Shown here piece after piece: positions 1 to 12,030 of a stretch of DNA of 64,000 nt. The stretch covers positions 43,681,393 through 43,745,392 of the forward strand of contig OX388350.1 of assembly GCA_947579665.1 (NCBI GenBank). The letters are read 5' to 3'. The stretch comes from Sympetrum striolatum. Its lineage: Eukaryota > Arthropoda > Insecta > Odonata > Libellulidae. Both the position numbers and the translations under genes were made by a program. Under the pieces are notes generated by a model, which worked only from the letters and a program-made list of their open reading frames with translations, was not told the DNA's origin and searched no databases. The first letter of the stretch is position 1. Each line of letters begins with the position of its first letter.

Positions 1-1410
1 GCTATTTGAACCAACTCAGATAAGCTGACTTCAAGAACTAAATATAGGAGACTAAAAACAGAAGTCAAGATAAACCTAACCAAAAAAAGGTAGTGAAAAA
101 CTCATCTGCAAAACTAGAACAATGAAACCTGATAACCATCTAGATATCAGCCGAGTAATTACATAACTAAGACAACTGGAAATGACAAAAGAAGACAAGA
201 CTTATAAAGTCAGTAGAGAAATCAAACTTGGATTTAGGGCCTTAGAAAAGAAGGCAAGTGTTCTGATGACAAAAATGCTCATGGTCTCGAAGATGAAAAA
301 CTTCAAAATTTACATCCCGGTAGCCTAGACTTGAGGAAAAAAATATTTGGGTGTTGCGCCCAAAAATAATTAAGCGACACTGGACAACGGACAGATGTTT
401 GGAACGCTGTACATTTTTAATCGCAAGAAAAGATAGAAAACGCCAGGTTGAAGATGATGATATGCATGGGTAGAATTGATACACATGGTGAAAAAGAGGT
501 GAATTTATTGATTTCTATTAAAAACACCGAGTTTTAAGTTGTTTATTAACTCTCGAACAAAGGAAAGCGTTGGATAAGCAAATCGAATATCAAAATGATG
601 ACACTATTGAAGTAAGAATCCTGAAGTTGAACTCGAAGAAGCTTTGCAAACCTTTGGATCTCTGAGCAATATGATTTCAACTAATAGGCTTTAAAAGCGA
701 CGAAAGGTAAACATTTCTGCGAATAAGATAACACCAACCTAATTGGAGAGAAAATTACTGAGAAAACTTACGAAGGTTTTAGAGCAAGAAATTTCATCAT
801 TGGTGTGGCGGAGGGATTTAATTAGACATGCTAATTGATTCTCCTCTAAAATAAATTATCATCAACCCAGAAATTGGTGGCATTAAAAACAGTTACCTAT
901 CAATGAAAATGGGCATCTTACTCTTTGAGATAAATTGATACATTCTGAATGAGTGAATAGTAAAAAAGTACACGATTCTTCTGCCTCAAAAATATTCAGC
1001 GAAATTCGTAGAAAACTTTAATGGAAATTCTATGAAGTAGAATGTACCTAAAATTTCAAATTTTAATACCTGGAATCCAATGCGGGTAATATGAAAAAGG
1101 GACTCGAAACTTGAAATAGGGAATCGGACCACTTTATATTCACGAGTTAAATTTAAACAGTATAATTGATTAGATTGAAATAAAATGGTTGCTGCTATCG
1201 AGTATGATTTCACCATTTCCCTACCAAAACCTGATAACATGATGTTTTCACTTCTCGTACAACCTATTATTGTTAATACAAACACGAAATTATAGGGCGA
1301 ATATGTATGTAACAAATCATGAGTAAAATTTCGAAAATTATTAATAAAATAAACTCAATTAATAAGAAAAAATACGAAAAATAACTATTTACGCATTTAT
1401 ACAAATATTT
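1..1410. other. AT-rich DNA, no gene seen
   Basis: No open frame here resembles a known protein; the longest, 109 codons on the minus strand at 986-1315, lies in AT-rich sequence with no recognisable motif. I see no RNA gene or clear repeat. Confidence 0.6.
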
Positions 1411-1414
1411 CCAA

Positions 1415-1460
1415 TCACTACGAGTTTCTGAACAGGTTTCCATCATCAGATATTACATTA
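1415..1460 (-). repeat. CTGATGA...GAAAC module (hammerhead-like, retroelement end)
   Basis: Read on the minus strand, CTGATGA (1449-1443) is followed by a 14-nt segment able to form a short hairpin (TGGA with TTCA, including a G-U pair) and then GAAAC (1428-1424). This order matches the conserved core of hammerhead ribozymes, which are known in Penelope-like elements. A conserved motif at the end of some other retroelement would look the same. The module recurs in this window at 7400, 13360, 39200 and 58460. No reverse transcriptase is left next to it. Confidence 0.4.
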
Positions 1461-1637
1461 AAAAATTAATCTGGAAATATGTACATTTAATTATTTACTT
1501 CATTAATTCATCTCTTTATCGTGGCTTTACACTTATAAAAAATCTTTTAATATTTTACGCAGTATAGAACTGAAATTTCAAGGAAATCAAATAAAAACAA
1601 TCCTTCTTTATAAGCACCCTCTGAAATATGTCCCCTA

Positions 1638-1890
1638 TGATGTATATAGTAGTAAAAGCACGGAATGTCGAGTATGTTCAAAAATCGAGTTAAAGGCACA
1701 TTTCTGTTATGTATACCTCTTCAGTAAAATCTTTTGCAATCGATAATATTTTACTCAATAAATAACTTAAACATCAAGGAGATCGAATGAAATAACCCTT
1801 ATCGTCTTTCATGTATATATTTGTAAGAGTACCAATTTTAAAACGAGTTAAAGGAAAATTTCTGTAATGTACACCTCTTCATATTCGAAA
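1638..1890. repeat. Tandem duplication, period about 156 bp
   Basis: The segment 1687-1724, starting CGAGTTAAAGG and ending TACCTCTTCA, recurs with a few changes at 1843-1880. Both copies are preceded by a similar ATGTATATA...GTAA(A/G)AG stretch. It looks like an old local duplication with no coding content. Confidence 0.65.
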
Positions 1891-2149
1891 TAAAGATTTA
1901 AAGGATGAGAACAAACAGGCGACCCCATCGTTCTTCGTCCCTTCAGACATAGGGGAAAACCATTAAAAAAAAGAAATCGACACTTATAGTTTTCGAGAAA
2001 AGCACACACAAATTTCCATCCCTGTTTAAAAAGACTAGAGCTCTGAAAGGAACTTTTGAGTACCTGCAATTTTCTTCCAATTATCCCTTTCGCTCCAGTC
2101 ATAACTTTGTCTGCCAGAAAACATGAAACCAAAACCAGTAAGAAACCTC

Positions 2150-2480
2150 CCTAGGCCGTTCGCGAAAAAATCCGTCGTAATTGTTTTCCGTTTGGCTGAA
2201 ACGTGGTTTTGAAATAATCCTCGCTGTGAAGCCGGCACTTTTTGTCACTTTGCTAAACAGCAACTCCAGGGAGTCTAGGGTGCGCGAGCAATTACGCCGG
2301 CGGAAGAAAATGGGGTAAAATATATACGGCGCGATAAATCGGAGACCGTTTCACAAAGGCCTCGAGGAATGCAGTCTGCAAAGACGGATGAAAGCGGTGC
2401 CGACGGATAAGAGATGATTTAGGCGGGATTTACGACTCAGGGGCAACTTTCAATTTGCATTCTTATTCAATTTGCACAGC
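2150..2480. other. CpG-rich patch without an ORF
   Basis: Composition changes sharply from the AT-rich surroundings to sequence with many CG dinucleotides (2150-2430). No reading frame here resembles a protein. The right-hand part merges into the tandem repeat that starts at 2421. It could be regulatory DNA or a decayed exon. Confidence 0.4.
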
Positions 2481-3360
2481 CGTACCTCTTTCTTATGAAG
2501 CCCATCCTAATAAACATTAATTGCCGCTATTATCGCGTAATTTATAATTACTTATAATCCGATGCATTCTCTTTGATTACACCTCGTCTACAAACAATAA
2601 AACGATCACTTTTCCCTCAATTTTCAACCCCCTTTCCTCCAATATTCATTGCGATCCTTTTTTCTTATCCCCGAAATCTATTCAGAATACGGTTGCGAGA
2701 GTTTGACGTGGAAAAATATAATTTTGTATCAATGTTTTGTTTGTCTTTTATATTCATTTGTTATTTATTATTGTTGATCGCCATCAGTAATTGGTTTCAT
2801 GCTGTATTTTGATGTTTTTAATAAATAAATACAGATTTAATTTCATTCATTTTGTATTTCTTTTCATGCTATATACTGTGCTTTCGCTCTTCCATTCCAT
2901 TCTTATTCAATTAGGACAGCCGTACTTCTCGAATATGAACCATATTCTATTTAATCATTGAGTTGCCACTATTAAAGCGTAATTTTATAATTGTTAAAAT
3001 ATTAATTTCATTCATTTTACGATGCATTCCTTTTCATGTTGGAATATAAGGCCCATCCGATTCGAAAAAAATCCCTATGTTGCCTTAAAAGAACCATCTG
3101 TTTTGAAAAACAATCTCTATGCTGCCACTATCATTCCGCAGTTTTATAATTGTTACTATAAGTTTAACCATTTACAATCCTTTTCATGTTTCATACTGAG
3201 TTTTCTGATCTAGGCGGGATTAAGACTCGGGGGAAACTTTCAATGTGCATTCTTATTCAATTGCCACCACCGTACTTCTCGAATATGAAGTTCATCCATT
3301 TCTAAAAAGTAACCGTTAAGTAACCATTATTATTGCGTAGTTTTTTGTGTTCTAATTTTA
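2421..3360. repeat. Diverged tandem repeat, unit about 170 bp, interrupted by a LINE tail
   Basis: The block AGGCGGGATT...GACTC recurs at 2421 and 3212. The box TCTTATTCAATT followed by a CCGTAC sequence recurs at 2461, 2901 and 3251. A further partial unit (GCCCATCCGATTCG...) begins near 3051. Shared inner parts include GCGTAATTTTATAATTGTTA and GATGCATTCCTTTTCATG. The 440-bp spacing between the first two boxes is explained by the LINE 3' tail lying inside the first unit. Confidence 0.7.
2580..2832 (+). mobile_element. Degenerate non-LTR retrotransposon 3' end
   Basis: The 3' part (about 2765-2832) reads TATTGTTGATCG..CA..AGTAATTGGT...GTATTTTGATG...AATAAATAAAT. This is a diverged copy of the tail found behind the LINE reverse-transcriptase fragment at 51.6-52.08 kb. 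Upstream of it is a 79-codon frame with no preserved protein motif. It sits inside the 2421-3360 tandem repeat, so it inserted after that repeat arose. Confidence 0.6.
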
Positions 3361-4420
3361 ATGAAATCGACCTTATGTCCCTCTTTATTTTATGCGTATA
3401 CTTATTAAAAATAAATATAATTAATAAAAAAATATACCAACAAACTAAAAAATGATACATAAAATTAAGTGAAAAAAAATAAAAATACAGAATCAATTAC
3501 ATGGATTAATCAGATAAATCATATCAGACGAATTACACAGACCAATCAGTGATAAATATATTCAGTATTGTTTGAGAGGGAGATTAAATAGATTAAAGTA
3601 TTGTTGGAAGACAGAGAGTTGAGAATCGAAGATATTATGTAAAAGAGAGACCATGTTATCTATTATTGATAGAAGAGGATAATCTACGGAGAAGCCGAGT
3701 TGTTCTTGATGGAACCATGATTATATTACTTAGGAAAGCAAAGTCGGGGAAAGTATGAAAGGTTTTAATACGAAAGAGATTAACAGATTATTATAACTTA
3801 ATAAACACTGATTTAGTGGTTTTTAAATTCCCTTTCTTGTGGGTATTTTCCCTAAAAGAGGGTTCTTTTGAGGTTTAAAAACTCTCCAGTCAGAATCCGC
3901 TCTCTGTGAACGTTCCACACAGCGTTGCAATCAATTCCGGAAACAACGGAATGCTGTTAGGATCCTAAAGTCTTATAATAATATATGAATACACAAACCG
4001 CAACGGCTAATACATATACAGACGTACATAATATTTTAAAATATTCCGTATGTGTATTGTGTACTTTAAAATTGGCGACTCTTCTATAAGTGAAATTAGA
4101 ATATCTATATAGATTAAAAAAACATTAACTACGACATATATATTGAAATGACATCATACCAAAGCATAAATTCTAACTAGGCAAAAAAATGGGAAGAAAC
4201 CTGAATATTCCTACATCAGATACATCCCATAGGAGATCATTCAATTTGAAGCAGAAGAATATTAAAGCAAAACGAGAATTTTCATACACCCCGTTGATCC
4301 TTATTAACCCGTATCCGTTGATAAAGCGAACCGAGGGCCTCCTTAACCCTAATGAAACTTTTTGTTCTTTCCGCATCCATCAAATTATTCTCGGCAACAT
4401 TAATCCCAGAGCACGTGTCC
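3361..4420. other. AT-rich DNA, no gene seen
   Basis: No RNA gene, no recognisable ORF and no strong repeat. Short runs such as TATATATTG are ordinary low-complexity AT sequence. Confidence 0.6.
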
Positions 4421-4915
4421 CAGTTGTCCTCCCTTTGGTATCGAGAACGCGCTTTCGCATGCGTTTGTTTGAAAATTAACGCGAGTCCCTTAGGGGCATT
4501 TCTGAGAGATACGTCTCTTTTACTCTGTGAAAAATGTCCGGGCAGACGTATTTAGAAGGAAAATAATTCGGGATAAAAAGAAGTGCGTGATGACCGAATC
4601 CCCGTGGTCACGTCATCCCGGAGTACAAATGACGGGAGGCCAAATTGCGGCCACGGACCGTCATCATGGTCGATCATTTGTCAGACGCGATCGGCGATTA
4701 AATACCGAGCTCGGATTTTATATCCCTCGATGCTTATAAGTGGGGCGTGTTTTGGATGCCGTAAGAGATTGCGAGCATTCGTTTCGTATTCGGGTAAGGG
4801 CGGAAATGTGCCCGCTGGAATCATTTTCTTGGTTTGTGGAGGTCCGTTTGCGACGGGGTTCAATGCTGATTTTTCGGAATCACGGAACACAATAATCAGG
4901 GGGAGTTAGGGTATT
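4420..4915. other. CpG-rich patch with overlapping open frames, none recognisable
   Basis: Many CG dinucleotides; open frames of 67-108 codons lie in two plus-strand frames and on the minus strand over the same DNA. Open frames in several registers at once are expected where GC content is high and stops are rare. None of the translations resembles a known domain. I read it as non-coding, possibly regulatory. Confidence 0.45.
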
Positions 4916-5049
4916 AAGCCTCCCAGAAGCACATGCGAAAGATTATGTCATCTTTAAAACACCTCAGAAGGTACATAAGGAGCACCACCTCTGAGGAACG
5001 ACACAATGGACCAGCTCATGCCTTTATATATGAATAAACTCAAGTGATG

Positions 5050-6145
5050 ATATGAAATTTCGATGTTTAAATATTTGAATGGGGCCCGTTGATAAAGCAC
5101 GTGGCCTACCTTATATGATAAATGTAGCCTTGTGATGAAAAAATGTTCCCTATTCCTAGTTTAGTACTTCAAACATGCCAAGTAAGATGTTTCGATCAAT
5201 TCTATCCATCGAGTATATCAATTTAACCTATCCAATAACTGTAGTAATTTTATTTGAAATTTTATTTCTTACTACCTACTCTGTAAACCTCAAAAATTAC
5301 TTCTGATCAAAATCACTTAGTAAAAAAACAAACAGTAACTTCTTTCAGTCGTCGCTGGGAAGCCAAGAAAATTAAATACCAAGCTGTAAAATGTAAATCA
5401 ATAAAAAAAACTATGGAACTGGATAGATAGCAGTGTTTTTTTATTTAGCCTTATTTTTATCACACACTATAGTCCTTGTTTTAAATAAGCTCAATATAAA
5501 GCGCACTGATCTTGACAGAAGAAAGCTTTCCAATCAATCTTAATGAAAACTCCCTCAAGAGATATTTTCCGACTACACCGGTACGACAATCATTTTATCC
5601 AGGTATTCAATTCATGAAGCGCTTAAGAATCCAGAAATAAGAGATTCTGAGATCTTCATATGGTAAACCAAGGAAGATTCTCTAATATGGCTCGTCAAAC
5701 ATTTCATGTGAATATTTCCGTCGAGTACAGGGGTGGAGAATCTGCGGCCTTCAAGACATGCGTGGCCTTTTTGGGAGTTCATTGCTGCGGCTTTTAGTCA
5801 CTTCAAGAAACCAATACCTTTGCTTAAATATTTTTGTTTTCCAACCTTTCTGACGACGCCAAGTGATGAATTTACCCCTACTGTTTACTCATCGAATGAA
5901 TTTATTTTCTCATATACAATTTCGATGTTTAACTATTTGAATGTAGGCAACACGCAACGCGAGTGAGCTGATGGTTTCCTTACGAGAGAGAATGCTAAAT
6001 GTAATCTTTCGAAGGAAAAAGGGTCTGCACCCCTGGTCTAGTAGGTCAAGCATGCCACGGGATATATATTTTGATAGAGTATATCTATTTAACCGATCAA
6101 CAAACTGAAGTAATTTTAATTTAGATATTTGTTTTATTTTAACCT
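5050..6145. repeat. Two diverged copies of a roughly 220-bp segment, 865 bp apart
   Basis: Copy 1 (5056-5275) and copy 2 (5918-6140) both run AATTTCGATGTTTAA.TATTTGAATG ... AAGCATGCCA or AAACATGCCA ... GAGTATATC.ATTTAACC ... CTG.AGTAATTTTA. Similar offsets at both ends (862 and 868 bp) show one duplicated segment with small indels. The DNA between them (5280-5900) holds no recognisable gene. Confidence 0.7.
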
Positions 6146-6149
6146 CAGA

Positions 6150-6990
6150 AAGTCGGCCTTGAGATACATCCTATCCCAGAATACATGAATAATTTAGAGC
6201 TCAAAAAATATTTAAAATAGTAAACTCAAGAATAAATATAAAAAACACATAATATCGGGAATATATGAGTAACTATGTAGTTAGTCAACTATCACCAAAC
6301 TTCAGGTAAGAAATGAATGTAGAAATAAAATCACACCTAAATTATCCAGGACTGAGTGTCAGATAATTCACTAGACTTGAAGCTAATTAGTTCCTGATAA
6401 GCTGTGGTGAAGGAATGAGGTATACTGGATAAAATGAGGAATGGGGTAGTTTAAAAAAATTAATGCTAAGAGATTTACCATTAAAATGAGGGTCAATATT
6501 TTCATTTCTGGAAATAACCGGGCGGTTTTTATTTATTAAATAAATGAATGGCGAATTTACACTTTTAATTGCTTCAGAGAAGAATTAGTTATAAAACTCT
6601 CAAACCTAATGCAAAGTAAATAGGGGAAGCATTTTTTATTACATCATACTCTATGCAATCGTGTGTTTGGAAAGTTTTTATAATTAAATACTCAGTATAC
6701 TTAACGACACATTACTTAACTTGAATTAGTAAGAAATCCCCGCTTGATTTTACTAAGTCGACACACAACAGAATACATCTCTATCTTAAACTCGGCATAA
6801 AGGTAACATTCAATCAGCAATATTAATGCCAAACATCCAATTTATCAACGTAAAGAAAACGGATCGAGAGAAGCAAAACTGTAATCTCTTAGATGGCAGT
6901 TTTCCCTAATGTAATATCATTTAGTTAACCATCTTAAAATTCACCTCTTCTACGCTCGATGTTAATAATTAATGGCGAAATAGGGAGATT
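6150..6990. other. AT-rich DNA with one dispersed-repeat box
   Basis: Apart from the box at 6413-6455 (separate entry), nothing is recognisable; only short chance frames occur. Confidence 0.5.
6413..6456 (+). repeat. Dispersed box GAATGAGG...GAGGAATGGGGTAGTTT
   Basis: GAATGAGG followed about 20 bp later by GAGGAATGGGGTAGTTT. The same arrangement is found at 58375-58420 (+), 11465-11512 (-) and 60328-60355 (-). It looks like a conserved piece of an interspersed element, possibly a SINE body. Confidence 0.5.
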
Positions 6991-6999
6991 AAAGAGGGC

Positions 7000-7275
7000 T
7001 TTCACGCTGCGTAGATAAATTAGTTTCTTGAATGCCGTTTTCTCCCATGGATTCCTCCGAAATTGAAACGAAGTTAAAGCCGATGATGTAGCGTCACGGG
7101 AATCATGTGACGTCAAAGAGGAAGGCAGAAAAGAGTGAAATCTCATTGGAAAGAAGAGAGCGAAGGTGCGTCTAAACATCGACCTGGAGTAGGCATTCGG
7201 TCTAATTGAAGAGAAGTTGGGATGGTTATTCCAAATGAATTCACCTAATACCAAACCCTCCTTCACCATCCTTCA
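7000..7275. other. CpG-rich patch, no recognisable gene
   Basis: Richer in CG than its flanks. A 111-codon minus-strand frame (6934-7269) crosses it; it is rich in Ser, Phe and Arg and shows no domain I recognise. Confidence 0.35.
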
Positions 7276-7329
7276 AGAAATATATGTGGTCCTTGTTTAA
7301 CACATATATAATGTTGATTAAGTAGAATA

Positions 7330-7450
7330 AAGTGAAGACAGTACTTTTTCCACATCAGCGTTTAATTTTTAACAAAACCCAAACCCTTCTTCGAACGATT
7401 ATTCGTAGTCATCAGGTGACATGACAGCCCGTTAACATATTTAAACCGAT
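7330..7450 (-). repeat. CTGATGA...GAAG module with 3' flank (retroelement end)
   Basis: On the minus strand CACCTGATGA (CTGATGA at 7415-7409) is followed by CTACGAATAATCGTTCGAAG, in which CGA and TCG can pair around ATAA. It continues into GGGTTTGGGTTTTG, then a T/A-rich part. The order hairpin, then 'TTAA(A/T)T', then an ACTTTTTCC-like stretch is shared with the copy at 13300-13385. It is a relic of a dispersed element, class not settled. Confidence 0.4.
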
Positions 7451-7459
7451 AATAAATGA

Positions 7460-9890
7460 CAATGCATAACATATTGATTTAAAATCGAGAAGACTAGAGG
7501 TGAAGAAGGGTAATTAAGAAAATATTGCAAAAAATTAAAAAATTAAGAACTTACTGTACAATTAATGAATCATTACCCTACTTACTCACTAGATTCTTTA
7601 CGAATGAAATTTATTTAACTTGTGTACAAATGTATCATATTTTATATTTTTATACAAACATTATAATACTGTGATATTTTTTATATTATGACCACTGTTT
7701 TTAATGTCAGAGGGCAAATGCTCGTAATAACTTTTAGTATAACTATTATATAATAATAATTTTAAAACATCATTATTATTATAGATTCTACTTCCCGTCA
7801 TTCTCTGTCCCAACAATACTTTAATTTAACTTTTAAATTCCACATTTTTTTTTCAAAGTTATCTAAAAGTACAATGCCTTCTACTATGTATTTCGATTAA
7901 CTTTACCAGTGTTTTCTTCAAAATACTACTGTGACAATGACAATACTTTTATCATTAGTAAAACGAGGCAGTAGTTTTGGAGGGTAGAAAGAAGCTGTTT
8001 TTATCATTGTAGAGGATATTTGCAATCCTTATATCTCTCATAGTATGTATATCTACTGACTAAAACCTAAAATACGCTAAAAAATGAGAAAATAGGTGTG
8101 CCGGAAATTCTAAAATCCGAAGCACTACCCAGTAAAATAATATCGATAAAAAAATGAATTTTAACGAAAAAATCTGTTAAATATGCTGAGCTACCTAATA
8201 TTCGCAGATTTGAAGGCGATCTGCTGGTAACCAACAAGGAGACAGCCCCGAAATGCTTCCTTTTTTGCACCTCTTGAATGTATAAAAGCAGTGATTTCGA
8301 AACAGGTGCGAAGTGGGGAGTGGGCGGCATGCAAGGACGACCTCCAAGTTGCAAGTGGCCAGTGAGTTAAAAATACCGAAAAAAATATTCAATGCTTGAG
8401 TCGCGGGGGCAAATTTAATTACAATCGGTAGCACTGAAGTCATCGCGAGAAATTACATGTTGAAAGTAAGCGTGGAAAATTAAATTTACGACCAAAATTC
8501 ATGGCCAAGAGAGCTACTTTTATGGTAGGAGGAGAGATTTCATAATTGCATTTCCCAGCATTCTGAGTGATAACCTTTAAATTTAATATGCATTCCGAGT
8601 GAAAGTTGAGAAAAGATAGATTATGATGGGTATCAATAAATTTATGAGGTAACAGTTTTGAGTAAAATGCAAAATATCGTAAAATCTGTTGTACCAGTAA
8701 AAACTGTGATTGATTTGAACTACCACTCGCGTAAAGTTTAACACTTGAATATTTAACAAAGAAGAAGAGGTATGTAATCACCACTACTAATATTACGAAG
8801 AAATTTAAATAATAAATGATAAAAATTAAAATGAAAGGTACCATCTTCTGAATTACTACTGAAAAGAAAATATCTGCACACTCCATACATATTAAACGAC
8901 ACAGATATTGGAGTAACAATCGCTTCTCACTACCTCGTAACCTCAAATGTATTTGATGAAATGGATTGATTAATTATACAAAAGTACATTAAATTTAATA
9001 TTTAAAATCTATTGGAAAGATTACTGAAGCGATAGCTTGAAGAAAATTATATTTTTCTCTTGGGACGATTCTATCCCATAAGATGTCATGCTATGATAAA
9101 TAGATGGGACTGATAGCTTTCCAATGACACACAACAGCCATGAATATTAAAGAAGGAAGACGCGTTTAAGTCTAGGCGTAATTTTATGCAGAGCTTTTAA
9201 TGAATCTTTGGATAGCTCTTCGACTTGATTTATGATTCGTTTAAGACGGCCTATGGGTCTACGGATTACACATGGCCGAAAACTATTACTTTTACGAAAA
9301 TCGAAGATTTCCAGAGAATATTTAAGGAAAAACATTTTAATAGTTCTTTTTAAAGTTATGAATACTTTATTCTTGGTGCAGACTGGAAATATTGCTTGAC
9401 TTTGAGGAGATCTCAGGAACCTAGAAGAATGTTGGGTGATATACCATACATTTTATGACTATTATGGATGAATTTTAGTACAACAGATCTATTTGTATCT
9501 CTAGGAAATTATGGATAATCGATTCCAAAGATTCATTTTGAAATATTTATAGATAATTAATTCTTGAATGGTTAATATCAAATGTGTTTACAGCAAAACC
9601 CCGAAATAAACAACTGCGACATAAAATTGATAAGAATAATATCAATGATAATGTGTCGTAAATTTTGCATGGCTAATGCAGCACGCAGACAAGTAACATG
9701 TTCTTTATGACATAGGAATAATGCTATTTATTCCAATTTATCAAGTAAATTAATACAGCGATGTAGTGAAAATGAGTAATCAAGAGACCTGTTTGAAGAC
9801 TTTTAATGAATAAAATATTCCGTGGCTCGAGTATATTTCATCAGCTACAAACCTAAACGCAATTATTCATACTCCTAGTCATCTCAAAAT
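7460..9890. other. AT-rich DNA with one long but unrecognised open frame
   Basis: The longest open frame of the window lies here: 168 codons, minus strand, 8440-8946. Its translation is rich in Phe, Leu, Ile and Tyr in the first 70 residues and ends in a Lys/Asn-rich stretch. I see no signal peptide or family motif and no splice context. Nothing else in this stretch stands out. Confidence 0.4.
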
Positions 9891-9899
9891 TCGTTCGTT

Positions 9900-10380
9900 C
9901 TTTTGAGCATATCTTCCTTTCTTGCAGATCACCAACCACCTCGAAAGCCAACCCCTCGCGACATTTTACAACTCCGACTATTTCCCTCCCCGTAATGCAT
10001 TTTCAATTTTACACCGCCGGGACGCAAAAAGGGAAAAAAAGCCGGGGAAGGAGCATCAATATGGGAAACATACGGTGGAAGAAGCGGGCCGAATAGAGAG
10101 ATAAAGGTGGGCTTTGGCGGCGGAATAGGAGACCAAGTCGGGGGAATAAGGCGAGGGGAAGGGATGACGGGAAATAGGAAAAAAAGGGACCGGGAGTGTA
10201 GTGGTAGATAGTACGGGGGATTTGATGGTGCGTGGGTGCGGATTTGAGCCAAAAAGAATCCCAAGGTCGTGGTGTTGGCCTCCCTTTGGGTTGGGCACCC
10301 AGCTTTCGCGGCTCGCTCCAAGAATTTCGGAGTAGGCGTCGATGGAAAATTTCCTCTTATCATACAGCGATGAATGTGAT
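9900..10380. other. CpG-rich patch with strong purine asymmetry
   Basis: From about 10020 to 10250 the plus strand is mostly G and A, with many runs such as GGGAAAAAAAG, GGGGGAATAAGG and GGGACCGGGAG. The complementary frame gives a Pro/Ser/Phe-rich translation of 151 codons (9929-10384) that looks like low-complexity by-product. Such GA/GGG-rich DNA can bind GAGA-type factors or form G-quadruplexes; that is inference. Confidence 0.45.
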
Positions 10381-10384
10381 ACAT

Positions 10385-11390
10385 ACGTTTGCTATTCGGT
10401 GCAGGGTGTACAAATATGTACCTTTCATCTATATTTTTGGAATTTTAAGAGGATTTAGAAATAAGCCAAGATCTACTGAACGCGTTAACATAACCAAAGC
10501 CCATGTACGGAAGTTTCGAACATTCGCGTATGTATCTGGGACCAAAAATCTACAGTCTGCCACAAGTTGATGTAGCGGGAATCTGCCCAAAGCCCGCGTT
10601 CCTGAGTAAACTAAAATAATAGCTCTTCTCCAAGGAAAACATCGACAAATGGCGAAGAGCACTAACTTTTTATTAAAGTAAAATGCTAAAACATATTTTC
10701 CTAAAGGCTGCCAGCATATTCACTTTGAAGGTAACCAAGAAAACAGGTCTTCTTTTCAGGGTTCTACGTAGATTCTCCTCAAAGTCATATTTTGAAAATA
10801 TTTAACTTAAATTCTTACGTATAATAAGAAGGATTGCATAAAATTATATTAACGTATATTTTCACTGTATAGATATCACGCTCATATTGCTAAGACACAC
10901 GAAAGTAAGGTATTGTTTCACTGTACAAGGCTGTGGTTTTATAAAAATTATTTAAGATAAGTAAGCTATCCGAATTATCAGATCCAATTTACATCTACCT
11001 TACAGTAGCATAGCGTTAATTTAAATTCAGAGTTCGGGTGATGAATATGCTATATACATGACAAGTTAATGTTTATGTGTTGCTTGAATAAAAAATGTAA
11101 TAATTGAATAAATTGCACTTGGAATGAATATTAAATTCATCTTAAATAAACTCATCCATTTGAAATTATGCGTTTTTTTATAGCTCTAATATTTCTATGC
11201 TTTACTTAGTAGTTAACAATTGCGTGATGTATTACTTAATTTTCTCCCATATTATCTTGGTTAAAAGAGTCCCAAGAAATACAATAAAGTATCTCTTATT
11301 TAATTTTGCTATTTCCTTTATGGTTCTGATAATACGGAAACCAATTAGGTATGAATTATGCTGAATAACAGTATCACTTATATTAAATGA
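10385..11390. other. AT-rich DNA, no gene seen
   Basis: No recognisable ORF, RNA or repeat structure beyond short chance frames. Confidence 0.55.
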
Positions 11391-11404
11391 TGAAGAAAAT
11401 GTTC

Positions 11405-11520
11405 ATAGGTTCATGGTGCCGCATATAGGTGCAAGTTTCGCAGCCACAACTCAGTGAAGAGGGCAAAGCAAAACTACCTCACTCCTCATCTCCTTGAAAG
11501 CCTCATTCCCTATCCAGAGA
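11405..11520 (-). repeat. Dispersed repeat copy with GAGGAGTGAGGTAGTTT box
   Basis: On the minus strand GAATGAGGCTTTCAAGGAG is followed by ATGAGGAGTGAGGTAGTTTT, then a GCTTTGCCCTCTTCACTGAG stretch. The same box with similar flanks occurs at 60.33 kb (-), 58.38 kb (+) and 6.41 kb (+). The TTGC...TCCTCACT continuation is shared with the 60.3-kb copy, so the element extends past the box. Confidence 0.55.
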
Positions 11521-11639
11521 ATTTGGTACAAACGATGAAAGGTTTGCAGTTAAATCGGTCTCCGGAGTTACAATTCACGTACAATAGAAAGGGAAAAACA
11601 CACTTTCGCTAATTATTTTAGTCGAGAAGTCTCTTCGTC

Positions 11640-12030
11640 GTCCTACAGTCCTGGATATGGAACGGAGGGTGAGGCGTCGGTAATGACTTTCCGATGTCGA
11701 TGCACTCGACATCGTTATTCGGGTGAAAGTAAAATCGGCTGGGGATATTTAGGCTGATTTCCCGATCACAATACGTGCCTGATTTAGCGCCCGCTCAAAT
11801 CGCGCTCGCCTCATTAGCGTCAAACAGCGGACGATGTTTCGACCGATTGCTCCCTTTATACGGATATCTCGCCGAGAGTAAGAGCGAAATCCACGGCATT
11901 AAGCAGGGACCCGAGATCGTGACCGGACATAACCCCATACGACATAAGCGCGAGAGGCTAAAGCGCACAAGACAAAACCACACGGGTATAATTGCCCGCA
12001 CGATTAAAGCCCACATTCACAAAATCGCAC
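11640..12030. other. CpG-rich patch, no recognisable gene
   Basis: CG-rich, with open frames on both strands (86 codons plus, 73 codons minus) that do not resemble known proteins. The right-hand end runs into a decayed minisatellite. Confidence 0.4.

Noticed and set aside
8440..8946. 168-codon minus-strand open frame, the longest in the window
   Set aside because: No recognisable domain, composition follows the AT-rich DNA (Phe/Leu/Ile/Asn/Lys), no promoter or splice context. An open frame of this size is slightly longer than I would expect by chance, but not convincing.
9929..10384. 151-codon Pro/Ser-rich minus-strand frame
   Set aside because: By-product of the purine-rich plus strand; low complexity, no domain.
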